64,000 bases of DNA from Phaffia rhodozyma (lineage: Eukaryota > Basidiomycota > Tremellomycetes > Cystofilobasidiales > Mrakiaceae): positions 441,501-505,500 of the forward strand of contig JACGZH010000007.1 of NCBI GenBank assembly GCA_014706385.1. The letters are read 5' to 3'. Made by a program: the position numbers and the translations under genes. The notes beneath the pieces are model-generated. The model saw only the letters and a list, made by a program, of their open reading frames with translations. It did not search any database and was not told the origin of the DNA. How positions within the stretch are numbered: position 1 is the first letter of the stretch; every line of letters starts with the position of its first letter. This document shows, piece by piece, positions 12,821 to 23,594 of the stretch.

Positions 12821-13160
12821 ATTTAGAGGTCGTTGATAGAGATAGATGGTTTGATGTTCCAGATTGAATAGTGAATCACATGTAGTGTAGAGATATAGAT
12901 GAGGGAAGAACACACAGAAAACAAGCTAGAAAACGCAATAGGAAGTTTCGTAATGGATCCTCAACATTTTCATAGTCTTTTTCGTTGTCACGCTCAGACG
13001 GCCCTTCGCTCCTTCGTTTCCGTACGCACACGATTGACTTTTACTCCTTCTCTCTTCTCGCTCGTCACTCTTTCGTTCTATCCTCATACGTTCCATCAAT
13101 CCTGGTAGTTCTTGGCCGAAGGTTTTATCTGCCTGTTAGAAGCTTATCTCGTTAGAAAGA
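12821..13160. other. Intergenic region between ZPR1 and the 13161 gene
   Basis: Begins with the ZPR1 3' flank and continues into a CTTTCG-rich leader before the next ATG. No coding signal is seen. Confidence 0.5.
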
Positions 13161-15082
13161 ATGTCGTCCAGACGTAAGTTCATAATTCCAGAACGCATCG
13201 GGTGGTTTTTTTCTTTTTTTTTTGGGTTCGTTTCGGATCCTGACCGACCTCTTTCTTCCTCCTGGTCGTATACATTCGTCCTCTCTTTATTCTCCTCTTG
13301 CACGTTCAATTTCCGTACACGATTCATATGGCAGTCCTGGCTACACACGCCCGACCGAACATTTCAGTTCGATCACACTCCCGGTCGATAACGAACTCTC
13401 TTCCGTTTCCTCCTTCTCGAAATGTGCCCGCGCCCCGTCAGATGCCTCTTGCTCTTCCGTGGGAGACTGCTCAACAACTTCAGTCTACGGGTCGGTCGTC
13501 TCGCTCGATCCCTCGGTACGCCGAATTCAAACTCAACAACACGAACCTGCCGGCGGGAGGATTCCAGGCATATTTTGACCGAATGGTGAAGAACAAGTTT
13601 GAACTTGACGACGAAGCGGTCATGAACGTTTTGAGGACATTCATCGGAAGGTACGAGAACGAGACCGTCGGCACAAAAGACGACTCACTGATCGCGATCG
13701 CCAAGCAGATTCAAACCGATGGGGACGATAAAGTGTTTCCCAATATGATCCATCGGTCGACTTCGACCAAGGCGATTCGTTCAAATACAGAAGGCACGTT
13801 GAAGGATGCGATGAGAGTATACCGATTGATCTTGAAGCAACTCAAGACGATACCTGCGTTCGATCCAGTGTACTTTTCGAACGAGTACAACATCGACTAC
13901 AACAAGAAATCCTGGAACCGACACTTTGATGCCGAATTGGCAGCTATGAAACAGGCTTCGTCTGCTCAGATTCGACCGATTCAAGAACGAGCGAACGAGA
14001 TTGCCGATCGGTTGAAGGTGTTGATTGCTGATGGAGTTTCCTCAGCTGTTGAAGAGACCCAAATGTTGGAGGCAGAGTTGAGGTCATCGATGAAACAACT
14101 GAAGGAACTCGAGATGTCACTCGAGGAGAGTCAACAGGATGTGTCGGAAGCTCGGAAGAACAAGATGCTCACTCTGGAGAACGATCATCGATCGTTCCTA
14201 AGCTGGATGAACGGGACGATCAAGAAACGACGAGCAACACTCAAAAAAGAATCGGACATGTTCGACTCGACTCGTCCTACAGGTTTGTCCAATGCCACCA
14301 CCACAAACGAGATCGCCGAGCCATCCAACCTCTTGCACGCGGTCGAAAAGACGGTCGAGTTCCACAAGGACCAAATGTTTTACCAACAACTGGAGATGCT
14401 CTACCTGGCCGACCGGTTCCGACAGATCGCCTTGAAGATCAACCGGCCGGTCTTGTTCAAAGAGTCTTTCGACCTCGTTGTCCGAACTGTGACCGCTAGA
14501 CGAGCGCCTTTCAACGTTTCCGGTCCAAACACTACGCTCTTCCAAAAAGTCATCAAGTTTGCCGTCGCTCGACAACTTTACCGAGCGATGTTTGCTCTCC
14601 GATCTCGATCTGGGAGCGAAGCGGATTTCAAACCGTTAGGACCAGCCATCGTATACTTGGAAGCACTACTTGATCTGGTCAAAACTCAACCAGACTACAT
14701 CCTCGCCAAGAAAACCGTGCTCGATGTCGTCTCCTCTGTTTGCGAGAACCTTGACGGGGCAACCAGAAGAGCTTTGTTAGAGCCCACCACCGGGCTGAGC
14801 GGTCAGTCCCGATCGGTCTCGCTCGAGACCCGAGTCGAACCGATCGCCCAGTTCTTGAGAACAGCAATAGAGATTCTCAAGCGGTCATCGTCGTCTGCGG
14901 TGGCTTCTGCAGAGACAGGTTTGAGCAAAGCGCAGGTGGAGAGAGTGTCAGAAGAGGTAGGACACGTTAGGAAGGAGTTCGTCCTTGAAGGAGCTGACTC
15001 GTTGGTAGAAGTTAAGGCCATCGGAGGTAGTATCAAGCGAGATCTCGAGGTACTCGAGAGGGCCATCAAGAAGCTTGCTTGA
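13161..15082 (+). CDS. Large coiled-coil protein with mitochondrial-type leader, function unknown
   Basis: Two exons close exactly: 13161-13173 (MSSR plus one base) and 13335-15082, giving 586 aa. The first 60 residues after the junction (LATHARPNISVRSHSRSI...) are rich in Arg, Ser and His with no acid, which suggests a mitochondrial presequence. The body contains a globular helical region (GGFQAYFDRMVKNKFELDD; DPVYFSNEYNIDYNKKSW). A coiled coil follows at roughly residues 220-310 (AEVEE/LRSSMKQLKELEMSLEESQ-type heptads), and then an all-helical C-terminal domain ending ERAIKKLA. I do not recognise the family. Long uninterrupted exon 2 is unusual in this window. Confidence 0.8.
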
Positions 15083-15855
15083 AGGGGTTCTCGACTTCAT
15101 GTAATAAATAAAAAGAGAACACGAAAGGGTAAAGAGGGATCATGTTCAATGACTTTATCAGACTAGGATTCGTGTCAAGCGTTTTTAGGTCAAAATGAAT
15201 GTGGGCAATCGACTTGTTCTCAACGTGAATGTGCGCGTGAGCGTGAGCAAGCCAAGGCGAGCGGGGCAAGTGAGAAAAGGTTCAAAACCCCATGCGAATT
15301 TGAATAACTAAATGCTCGAAAGAAAGAAGAGGGGGGAGGGGAAAGGAGTGAAAAGTAAATGAGACGACATGAAGAGCAAAGAAAGATGAGAAGCAGAAAT
15401 AGAAATGATGAAAAGAATGAAGAAAGAAATAGAACTGCGAGAGGTATCTAAGAGCGGATCAAGAACAGGAACATGAAAGTAGAAGACGAATATGTACAAG
15501 AAAAAGAAAAGAACGAAAGGTCTAGGAAACGAGTTGTCAAAGAAAGTGATGAGATTAGACGGAACTTTCTACAACTCTCCGTTCCTTCGACTGGCTTCTC
15601 ATCATTAACCCCTGCCTGACATCTCTCACTCGACAATACACCAACACCAAATAATCATACAAATTTATAACTGGATAAATATAAAGAATGGGTGAGGACC
15701 AGAGGAGGTGACCGGACTCTGGTCTAAAATCACAGATGTTAAATGAGTGTTTAAATCACCCCTCACTCCTCAGGCACCGGAACTTTCTTCCCTGATGAGC
15801 GAGGTGTGTAGTGAAAGTCCTGTGGACCATCATCGATCGCCATAGAAGAGCAGAG
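15083..15855. other. Convergent intergenic region
   Basis: About 770 bp between two converging genes. It holds an AG-rich tract (about 15320-15440, repeated GAAAGAA/GAAGAA), read as a pyrimidine-rich 3' flank of the minus-strand gene. No conserved coding stretch is seen. The minus frame through 15756-16037 is a shadow of the GT90 terminal exon. Confidence 0.4.
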
Positions 15856-18800
15856 TCAACAGGTATCCACCACGCGAACGGATACATCATGAAAGGAATA
15901 CAGAGAACGAACCATCTTTCCGGTATCCCGATCTGGACTGACAGCTCTCTCAAACTCCAACAAAAGCCTGAAAGCATAAGCCTGCATATCCTGTATCCTC
16001 CACGTTCGTTCCACCCAACATTGGCCATTTGATGCAATCCGATGAGCTACTCTGTCATGCATCCCTTTCGTACTCGACGGTGATCCTCTGAAGCTATCAT
16101 CCATAATGACGAGAAAGTTAGCGAATTTTCAATCACGAAAGATGTAGAACCCCGGAAAGAAGTGAGAGTGAAAGTCGAAGAGTGAGGGTGGAGAGAAGAG
16201 GGGGACGTACAACGCTAGGATGGTGTACAGATCCGAGAAATCAACCTGAACAACCAGTTCAAACCGACATCGATGTATTTCAGCTTTCAACTATCTTGGA
16301 CGCGAACGGAGGAGGAACAGAAGAAAGCGAGAAGAAAATTGGACGTACGTTGGCGGGTACGTATGCGAACCAAGGGGGTAAAGTCGCCATATTCCATTCT
16401 GGAAATACACCGGCCTTGATAATCAAGCTGATTTAAGCAAAGTGATTAGATAGGAAAACATCAGCAATTTTTTTTTAGTAAACCGTCCAATCTGAACGCG
16501 CGATCTATAGTGAAGAGTAACAAAAAGAAAACAACAGGGACATACTTTCTGGCGGCCATGAGCTTAGGGAATCGCTTGGACCAAGAGTTTCCATCGAGAT
16601 CAAGGACGTATTTAAACTCATTTGAACGTTCGTACGGGTCGTAAGGCTTTCCAGAGAACTCATCCCTTTTTTTTTTTTTTTTTAAAAAAAAGAAGAAAAA
16701 AAAGGAAAGCACACGGAAGTCAGCGAAGGCGAGATGACGGTACACCTTAAAGAAGAGTGCTTACTTAAGTTTGTTGCATTGCTCATCGTTCTCATCTGTT
16801 TCCCAAGATTTTCAGAATTTTCAGAATTTGATAGTAACTTTCTCTTAGCTCCAACTTTGAACTGAAGAATAGGGAAAGAAGAAAGAAGAAGCAGGGCATA
16901 CCCTCGCAAGTCCAAGATCCTTGCAACTGTACATCCAAAAACTTTTGAGCTAGGATATCTCCTTTGATAGACTGCACCTCGACTGAACCATCTCTCGCTC
17001 CGGAAGGAACCATCAACATGTGCTCCTCTTCCGAGCGACTAGAGTTTCCTTGTGCGAGTGAAGCAAGTCTTGTTCGATGCGAGTTGGCGAATATCGATGG
17101 AGATATCGGGACTTTTGGATTTGCTGTCGGAGCGCCTCGCTGACAAGAGGGAAATTCGGGTTGGAATACAATTAGAATTGACGTTGCTATGCGTCACATT
17201 GTTAGAGGGAAGGTAAAGTCGAACACACCCAATAAAGCTTTGGGCTTTGAGCAGGCCAGCCACCATCCATCTCCTTTCCGACGTCCTGTCTGGTCAAACC
17301 ACCACTGACGATCCCAACAGGAGCGACCGGAATATCTGCGTTGACCTCTGTTCGAGAGAGACTGAGAATAGGGAGTAACCGAGAATGTGGTTTTGGCTTT
17401 GTGGACTCTGTCTGAGGGGTCAAAAAGTGAATGTGCGATTGAAGAAGCTGTTCAGAGAGAGAGAGGCATTGTATGTCAGATCAAGAGATTTGCACAAGAG
17501 AAGAAGAAGAAGGTGGGAAACAAGATTGAACCTACCGAGGGATTTGAACAAGGGTTCATCGCGCTCTCATGATTTACGACGAATCGAACTGAATCTTTCT
17601 CCTTGCCGTTCTCTTCGCCGATGAACAATGCCTCGGTGCCGGTTCTTGCTGGTGAGTCTGGAGGGCAGGCATTGATCCAGTCGGCCGTATGAATATCTTC
17701 GTCGATGAGATGGGAAGTATCTGAGCAAACGGAAGCAGGCCCCTTGTATGATGAGACGAGATGGTTCATGAAGGCAAGAACCGAGAGTAAAAGAAGCACA
17801 CACATGAACCAACACGCCCTTTTGCCAAGCCTTCGAGCTCCTGACGACGCTCATAAGGAAGAACCATGAACGGTTGATCGTGTATCGAGAACGTGACTCT
17901 GTTGATCAAGAAACGTGGTTAGTCGTCCAAGGAAGGGCGAAGCGGAACAAAGCAGAATGAGGAAACAACAGACGTACCGCATCTCGCCCAATTTATCCAG
18001 GAAAGGCTCCATGAGGTTTATCTGATGATCTGCTCTTGTCCTTGCATTCCTGGGAGACAGACGTTTGAGATTCTATCCGTCAGAGAGATCAGACGGAAGG
18101 CTAAGAAGAAACGGAGAAAGAAAGTGAAACTGACCACCAAATGTCTCTGGAATATTGGTCGTTCCATTGAAGGACGACTTTACCGCCTTCTTTGACAATG
18201 AGAGTGAAGGTCTCTGGGATGGATTCTGCTTCAGTGACGCGCTGAGCGATCTCGTCCGGAGGAAGCGCATAAAAGGGAAGGAGGGAATTCATGATTGGGT
18301 CGTACTTTTAAAAAGACAAGAACAGGAGTAGAAAGATGAGACAATCGGTAGATCAGTAAGAGAGGAGATCAATTGAGAAGAGTAAAGGAAAAAAAAGATA
18401 ATCTGTTTACCTCGTCTGGGAAAAGTACCTGGTTGGCGGTTGCAAACGCCCACTAGTTACCAGGAGGCAGATGAGATGTCGGATCCAAGGAGCAGCGATC
18501 AATATACCAAGAAAAGGACAATCAAACAGAAAAGGAGAACAAGGACGATAGACTAACCCAGTGATCGAAGCCTTTGGGGGGTTGTCTTCCCATCCGCTTC
18601 TTGTATTCTTCGACAGCCTCTCCAAGCGTTCTACTCTGTTTATCGATCATGTTTTTCCATCTGCGTTCGCCCTGTGCCAGGAGACCTAATACCGGATGCA
18701 CAGTTTTATCAGCTGAAGGTTCACCGACGACCGAAGCGTTACCAGCCGTTGGTCGGAAGGAGAGAAGGCCATTGGGTGATTCAAAGGCTGAATCGATTGA

Positions 18801-19276
18801 TGGCAACAAAGACTCTGCGGCTTGCCGTTCTGCGCTAGTCAATTCCGATAATGGAGACACAAACAGCTGCGGATGAGAATAGGAGAATATACCGAGGAAA
18901 AGGAGCGACAGAGAGAGTCAATCACGGTCAGAGCAAAAGTAGAAGATGATTGTCAGATCATAGAGGACACGATCAGTAAAAATCGTGATGAGAACAGAAG
19001 GAAACAGAGAGATAGGCTCATAAACACGGACGCGACCGAGCGGGACGAGGGAGAGAACATGGGCAAGTATGGACCAAAAACGAGGAAAGAGACGGGAAAA
19101 CGAAACACAAAGAGACTTACACACTGTTCATCTGGTCCAAACTCGAGCCAAGGGCTTGCATTCATGGACATGAACTCTGGGAGAGGGAGCGGTGGTGGTT
19201 GAAAGAACGAGAACAAGAGAAGTGAGGTCATGCCCGAGGACAGCAGGACGAGCAGCAGCATCTTTCTTGGAGCCAT
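15856..19276 (-). CDS. CAP10-like glycosyltransferase (GT90 family), copy 2
   Basis: Minus-strand paralogue of the 1020-4341 gene. The ATG at 19276 starts [18 protein letters not shown], a signal-anchor, followed by a Pro-rich stem. Exon 2 (about 18870-18560) carries [22 protein letters not shown], the same PPKGFD-W element as copy 1, and the next exon reads [20 protein letters not shown]. Near 16570-16640 lies [19 protein letters not shown], the GT90 donor-site block (copy 1: YKYVIDVDGNGWSSRF). The last exon (about 16090-15856) has [20 protein letters not shown] and stops after VVDTC. As a family these are Golgi transferases of extracellular glycan synthesis. The leaders and stems of the two copies are unrelated, so the duplication is old. 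Interior splice sites are only partly resolved. Confidence 0.82.
16667..16691. repeat. T17/A8 homopolymer pair inside a GT90 intron
   Basis: A run of 17 T is followed directly by 8 A, then more A-rich sequence, within an intron of the minus-strand GT90 gene. It can fold back as a short T:A hairpin on either strand. This is probably slippage-prone simple sequence rather than a functional element. Confidence 0.8.
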
Positions 19277-19732
19277 TTTGAGTGGACGCGGGATTGTCCT
19301 CCACGGAATGATCTCGGTATTAAAGAGAGAGCGAAGACAGAACCTAGAAGAGATCAACCCAGAGAGAAGCGAGGTAGAAGAGGGATGAAGACGAGGATGG
19401 TCAAGGTGATAAGTGAGGGTGATTGAACGAAAGCTCCCCCGGGGAAACACTGAGACCACACACGGGAGGGTTACGGTTCACGTGCTGTGGGAGGATGAGC
19501 CTTGTTATCGCACCGCTTTGTGATATTGTGCACCGCTTTGGTTCATGTAGCCAAACCCTGTGTTCGACGAACGTTCCTAATTTAGTCAAGTGTCTATTTG
19601 CTTTGTCAGCAACCCCTTCGCCTGCTCTCTTCATCAAGCAGTCTCTAATCTCTCATCTCTTTCTCACCAATCATCTCCCATTCTATCACTGATCTTCCAG
19701 CTGTTCCCTCAATTCTTTCCACATTGACTCCT
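19277..19732. promoter_or_regulatory. Divergent promoter region, GT90 copy 2 / 19733 gene
   Basis: A 456-bp gap between divergent starts, so it should carry both promoters. It includes a small CCCCCGGGG palindrome-like core (19436-19444) and the repeated CACCGCTTTG at about 19510-19540. No TATA box is recognised. Confidence 0.35.
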
Positions 19733-20272
19733 ATGCAACGAGCTCAGCAAACTAGCAGAGTGATCTCTCGGTCCATCAGGTATGAGCAGTGCTTTTTTAT
19801 ATTAATCTTTCGCCCTTCTGCCTTGTGTGTATCCTTCTCTGTCTTGTTTGTTTATCATACTCACACCCACATGCATCCGTGTTTGTACAGACCTTCAATG
19901 AGCATGGCTTGCAGATGGTACTCCTCATTAGGGTCGTCAGCGGGCAGTCCTGTTTTGAGCTTGTCTCCAGAGACTATCACTAAATCACCTACCGTTCATC
20001 ACGGATGGCCAGGCTCACTTTATCCCTCCCGCAAAGGCCTCAAAAAAATCGCTCCCAGGCCGTCGAAGGAAGAACGGAAACTCCAGTCGCTCCGGTCTAA
20101 GGAAGCAAACAAGAGAGAAGCGGAGCTTGACGCTTTCAGGCGACGGAACTTACAGATCTTTATCGAAAAGTTCGTTAGCGACTCTGCCAAGCTGCCCTAC
20201 CCAAAGTTCGACAAGATCCTCTGCCCACCTTATGTACCCCCCGGTGGTAGGGACGGTAAGCGAGACCTGTAG
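19733..20272 (+). CDS. Small basic protein with mitochondrial leader, function unknown
   Basis: Two exons, 19733-19779 and 19891-20272, join in phase to give 142 aa. The leader MQRAQQTSRVISRSIRPSM is Arg/Ser-rich, and the following CRWYSSLGS resembles a mitochondrial processing site (Arg-x-Tyr/Ser-Ser). The mature part is strongly charged (KEERKLQSLRSKEANKREAE) and ends with a Pro/Gly-rich CPPYVPPGGRDGKRDL. Size and basicity would fit a mitochondrial ribosomal or assembly protein, but I cannot name the family. The start 9 bp upstream is a TTG, so I chose the ATG. Confidence 0.72.
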   Translation: MQRAQQTSRVISRSIRYEQCFFILIFRPSALCVSFSVLFVYHTHTHMHPCLYRPSMSMACRWYSSLGSSAGSPVLSLSPETITKSPTVHHGWPGSLYPSRKGLKKIAPRPSKEERKLQSLRSKEANKREAELDAFRRRNLQIFIEKFVSDSAKLPYPKFDKILCPPYVPPGGRDGKRDL

Positions 20273-20685
20273 AGATCGTCCTTACTCTTTCTATTCCTTC
20301 AATGCATCTTTCCCTGTTCCCCTCTACCTGTTTCCTGGAGGCGTACTAGGGATTTCTCTTGTTTCTTTTATCACTCTTTCCGTCCATCTCTTCTAAAGCC
20401 TTGTAATGTATTCTCGACCATTCTGCTCTTTCATATGTACCCATTAACTTTCTTTCTTCTTCCTCTGTTCGTTGTACATCCCTATTTTCTTCGAGCCTGC
20501 TTGTAAATGCCGATGTCTTTTCTCTTCTGTCACTGCTTGCTTTTCTTGACGTCCGTTCACATTTGTTGGATTATGCTACAACGTCTGACACCTAGATAAA
20601 GGTTGATTACGTAAGAGAAACGCATCATCCCCTCGTCCTCGTATTTTGGGACAACACGACTCAACGGTTCATCCCTTGAACCACC

Positions 20686-22754
20686 ATGTTCTCTACTCTC
20701 GCCATCGCTCGTTCCTCAGCCAGCTCGTCCAGAAGGAGTTGTGTCTCTCTCCGGGAGCTCAACACGGTGTCAGATACTCTCAATCTCAAAGGTCCCCATC
20801 GTACACGCCTTCGAAATCCGACCAAACCACTCGCCAAACCCTCTCCGTCCTCGTCCTTACCTGTATCCTCAACAGAAGCCTTGCCTGCGTCCACTTTGAG
20901 AGTCGCTGAAAATCTGTCGCCAGATAAACCAAAGGACCAGACTGGGAACTTTGCCTTCTTGGACAAATTCTTTCTAGAAGCTGTGAGCCTCTCTTTCCGT
21001 GTGTTCATAAGATCTACATGCCCTTACATCGTCAATGATGAACTGAATGCCTGACCTTCCCTACAGGCTCAAGCGTACAAAGACCGGGCTCTGAATGCTT
21101 TAAATCACAGGCCATACGTATATGTGAAACCCTCTGTCCTCCCTGGTGAACCATTGAGAACAAATATCGGCGTAAGTTTGTCATTCCTTTCGCTATCGTC
21201 GTCGTGACTCTCCTTCTTTCCTATAGCGCAAAGTTGAATTTGGATGTTCATCCTTCCTTTTCTCCCTTCCCCTGCATGCTTTCTTCATGACAATTTCTTC
21301 TCATTGCAATTTTTGGGTTTGCACTGATAAGACAAAACCTGGACAGCTGCTCGTGAAGTTTCCGGAAGCTCTCGAACGAACGCCTTACTTGAAGGTACAC
21401 ACTTTTTCATTCAAGCAAGACCCCTTCAATTCAAACTTACCCCGATATCATCCTTCTCTCACGCAGATCGTAGCAAACGGTCCGCTCACTAGGGAATACA
21501 TTGATCATACTTTTTCCGAGTTGGATATCCGCACAAAATCCGTCTGTCTACTGAGTCAACAAGCACCGGATGAAATGTTCGATCTGGGCCGATTTGTCTT
21601 TCAGGTCGAGTTAAGTAGTCTCATGAATCTGGCTATGGCTGTCGGCGTTCACTGGGTGCGCTCAATCCTTCGTCTCGTCTTGTCGTTGCTGTATTGGTCT
21701 GTTTCTTTCAATCTACTTTCGACAAGCTGACATGTCTAATAAATCTTGGACAGCCTCATTTCGAGATCATCTCAGCTCACCTCGCCGAGGACCACGTCGG
21801 CTTTTCTAATAGTGTTGGTCGTTTACTTTCCTGGTTTCTCATCATCCTCCCTCTTTCTTGGTGTTGAACCCGACATTATTCTTTTTCTTCTGATTATGAA
21901 TTTTAAATTCATTCGAAACCGGGTAGAAAACAAACAAGTTGCTCAAAGCCAATCGCACCAAAAACATCAGTCTTTCGACATATGAACTGTATTTCGTTCG
22001 TTTGGTCCTTTTTGAGTGTTCCAGAAGTTGTTTCCACTCTCGCGCTCAGAAAAGAGAGACATGCTAACGTTCCATCTTGCTGCTTCTTTCTTTTCTTTCT
22101 TTGTATCAAATCACACATAGCAAGATGATGTAGAATTCGAGAAGATACCGACTGCTACAAAATTACCGACGACGGATCCCATCAATACGTTACCAATTGG
22201 CTCCCATGGCTGTCATATCAAGGTAGCTTTCCTGCTCTCTTCTTTCGTATCGTTTTCATCCTTCCACCCTGCCTATAATGTCTTTGTCACCAACAAATGA
22301 CTCACCATTGTCCTTCTTGACCAAATTTCGAAACTGAAAAAAGATCATATCAAATCAGCATCTAGACTACACATACCTCCAATCAATATTCTCATACGCA
22401 CCTGTCCCTATCCCAATATACACAATGTGGAATTTGCCGTCAGCCGAACCATCGGCTTTCTGTCTCAAGAGAAGATATTTCTGTATGGTCCAGTTGGGAT
22501 CGATAAAGGATCTTTACAGAGCGTTGAAGCTTGACTTGGTCAGTCCCTCTTTTCTATTTTTTTTTCTCTCATATTCTTTTCTCCTTCTTCTTCCGTCCCA
22601 TCGATATTCCAACCTCCCCTCTCTCCCCTTTCATGTTCTAATCTCCACCTTCCCGAAGTCTACTCATAAATCATCATTTGAAGAGCAAAAAAAACAACTG
22701 AAGCAAACTTCGTTATTGGAAAACGCCGCTATGATTGTTTCAGCCTTCGTGTAG
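20686..22754 (+). CDS. Probable mitochondrial protein of unknown function
   Basis: Exon 1 (ATG 20686) encodes MFSTLAIARSSASSSRRSC, a clear mitochondrial-type presequence, then a Pro/Ser linker and GNFAFLDKFFLEA. Following short exons give AQAYKDRALNALNHRPYVYV, LLVKFPEALERTPYLK, IVANGPLTREYIDHTFSELD, PHFEIISAHLAEDHVGFSNS and a block ending LPIGSHGCHIK. The best-phased 3' end continues in one frame through IYTMWNLPSAEPSAF and GSIKDLYRALKLDL, then STHKSSFEEQKKQ, with a stop at 22754. An alternative frame of the same DNA (about 22345-22530) also reads well but does not match the splice phase of the preceding exon. The family is not recognised. Confidence 0.65.
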
Positions 22755-23594
22755 GATTATCTCCATCCATTTCGACGAAAGCAATCTCGTCTGAACCCCA
22801 TCTCAACGGTGGATCGAGAAGAAGGAAACAAGAGAGGGTCACGAACAGTTTCCCTGTTGACTTATGATCATGAGGGTGGACGAGAACCTGTGAAAGGCCA
22901 GTTTACCAAAGTGAGATCATTTGAAAGAGATGAGATATAGCGCGCTGCGTTCTTGGAGAGCATCGGATTGGAGAAGGTTTCTCAAGTCAGGGTATAACGC
23001 GTCATGGTCGAGTAAAAAAAGAAACAGACTACCAAACGCGTCGTTTCCCTCTCGAAGGGCAAACTCTGTATCGAAGTTCGCTTGCTTCATGTCAGCCCAT
23101 ACGTACGGCTTCAGACAATTTGACTGAGAAGAACAGAGACTTCATGATCGAGATGAAGAGAGGGACACGCAGAAACATGAGATCACAGAAATTCGGGCAC
23201 GATTGATCCAAAAGAGATTATCGAAACGTTTTGAGAGAGAGCTTCGATTTACAAAGCTTGGCGTGGTGATGGCACGCGGATTGACAAGTCACACATACGT
23301 CTTCTGTGAAGCACACATCTTCAGCGTCTTCTCCAGACCTAGTCCCTATGACTTTTCAGTGGTCTTATTATTGAGGATCTGTTCGAAAGGTGGATTTGAC
23401 GCGCCCAGAGAGTAGGGAAGTCGATGGGTTCTCATAGAGCAACAGACTTTCTCTCCCCAGGTTGCTAAGAGGATGAAAGAGATGCACGTTGCCTTTCTCT
23501 TCCTCATCAGAAACAGGAGATTATATAGTAATCGTACATTTTGAATTTGAAATACATCCCTGCTGTATCCTTTCCTGCCAAATCCAAGTTTTGT
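22755..23594. other. Convergent intergenic region
   Basis: About 840 bp between a plus-strand gene and the 3' end of the JmjC gene. One frame stays open for about 60 codons at 22755-22950, directly after the upstream stop, but no splice junction bypasses that stop. I read it as 3' UTR. Nothing else is recognisable. Confidence 0.4.

Noticed and set aside
16667..16691. Poly-T/poly-A pair considered as a retroposon tail
   Set aside because: No target-site duplication or reverse-transcriptase remnant flanks it, and it lies within an intron.
22345..22530. Alternative frame reading HNVEFAVSRTIGFLSQEKIF
   Set aside because: It reads well as protein but does not fit the phase of the preceding exon, whereas the other frame fits both the preceding and the following junctions.
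22755..22950. 60-codon open stretch after the 20686 gene
   Set aside because: Separated from the upstream exon only by the stop codon, with no usable splice sites. Probably chance openness of a 3' UTR.
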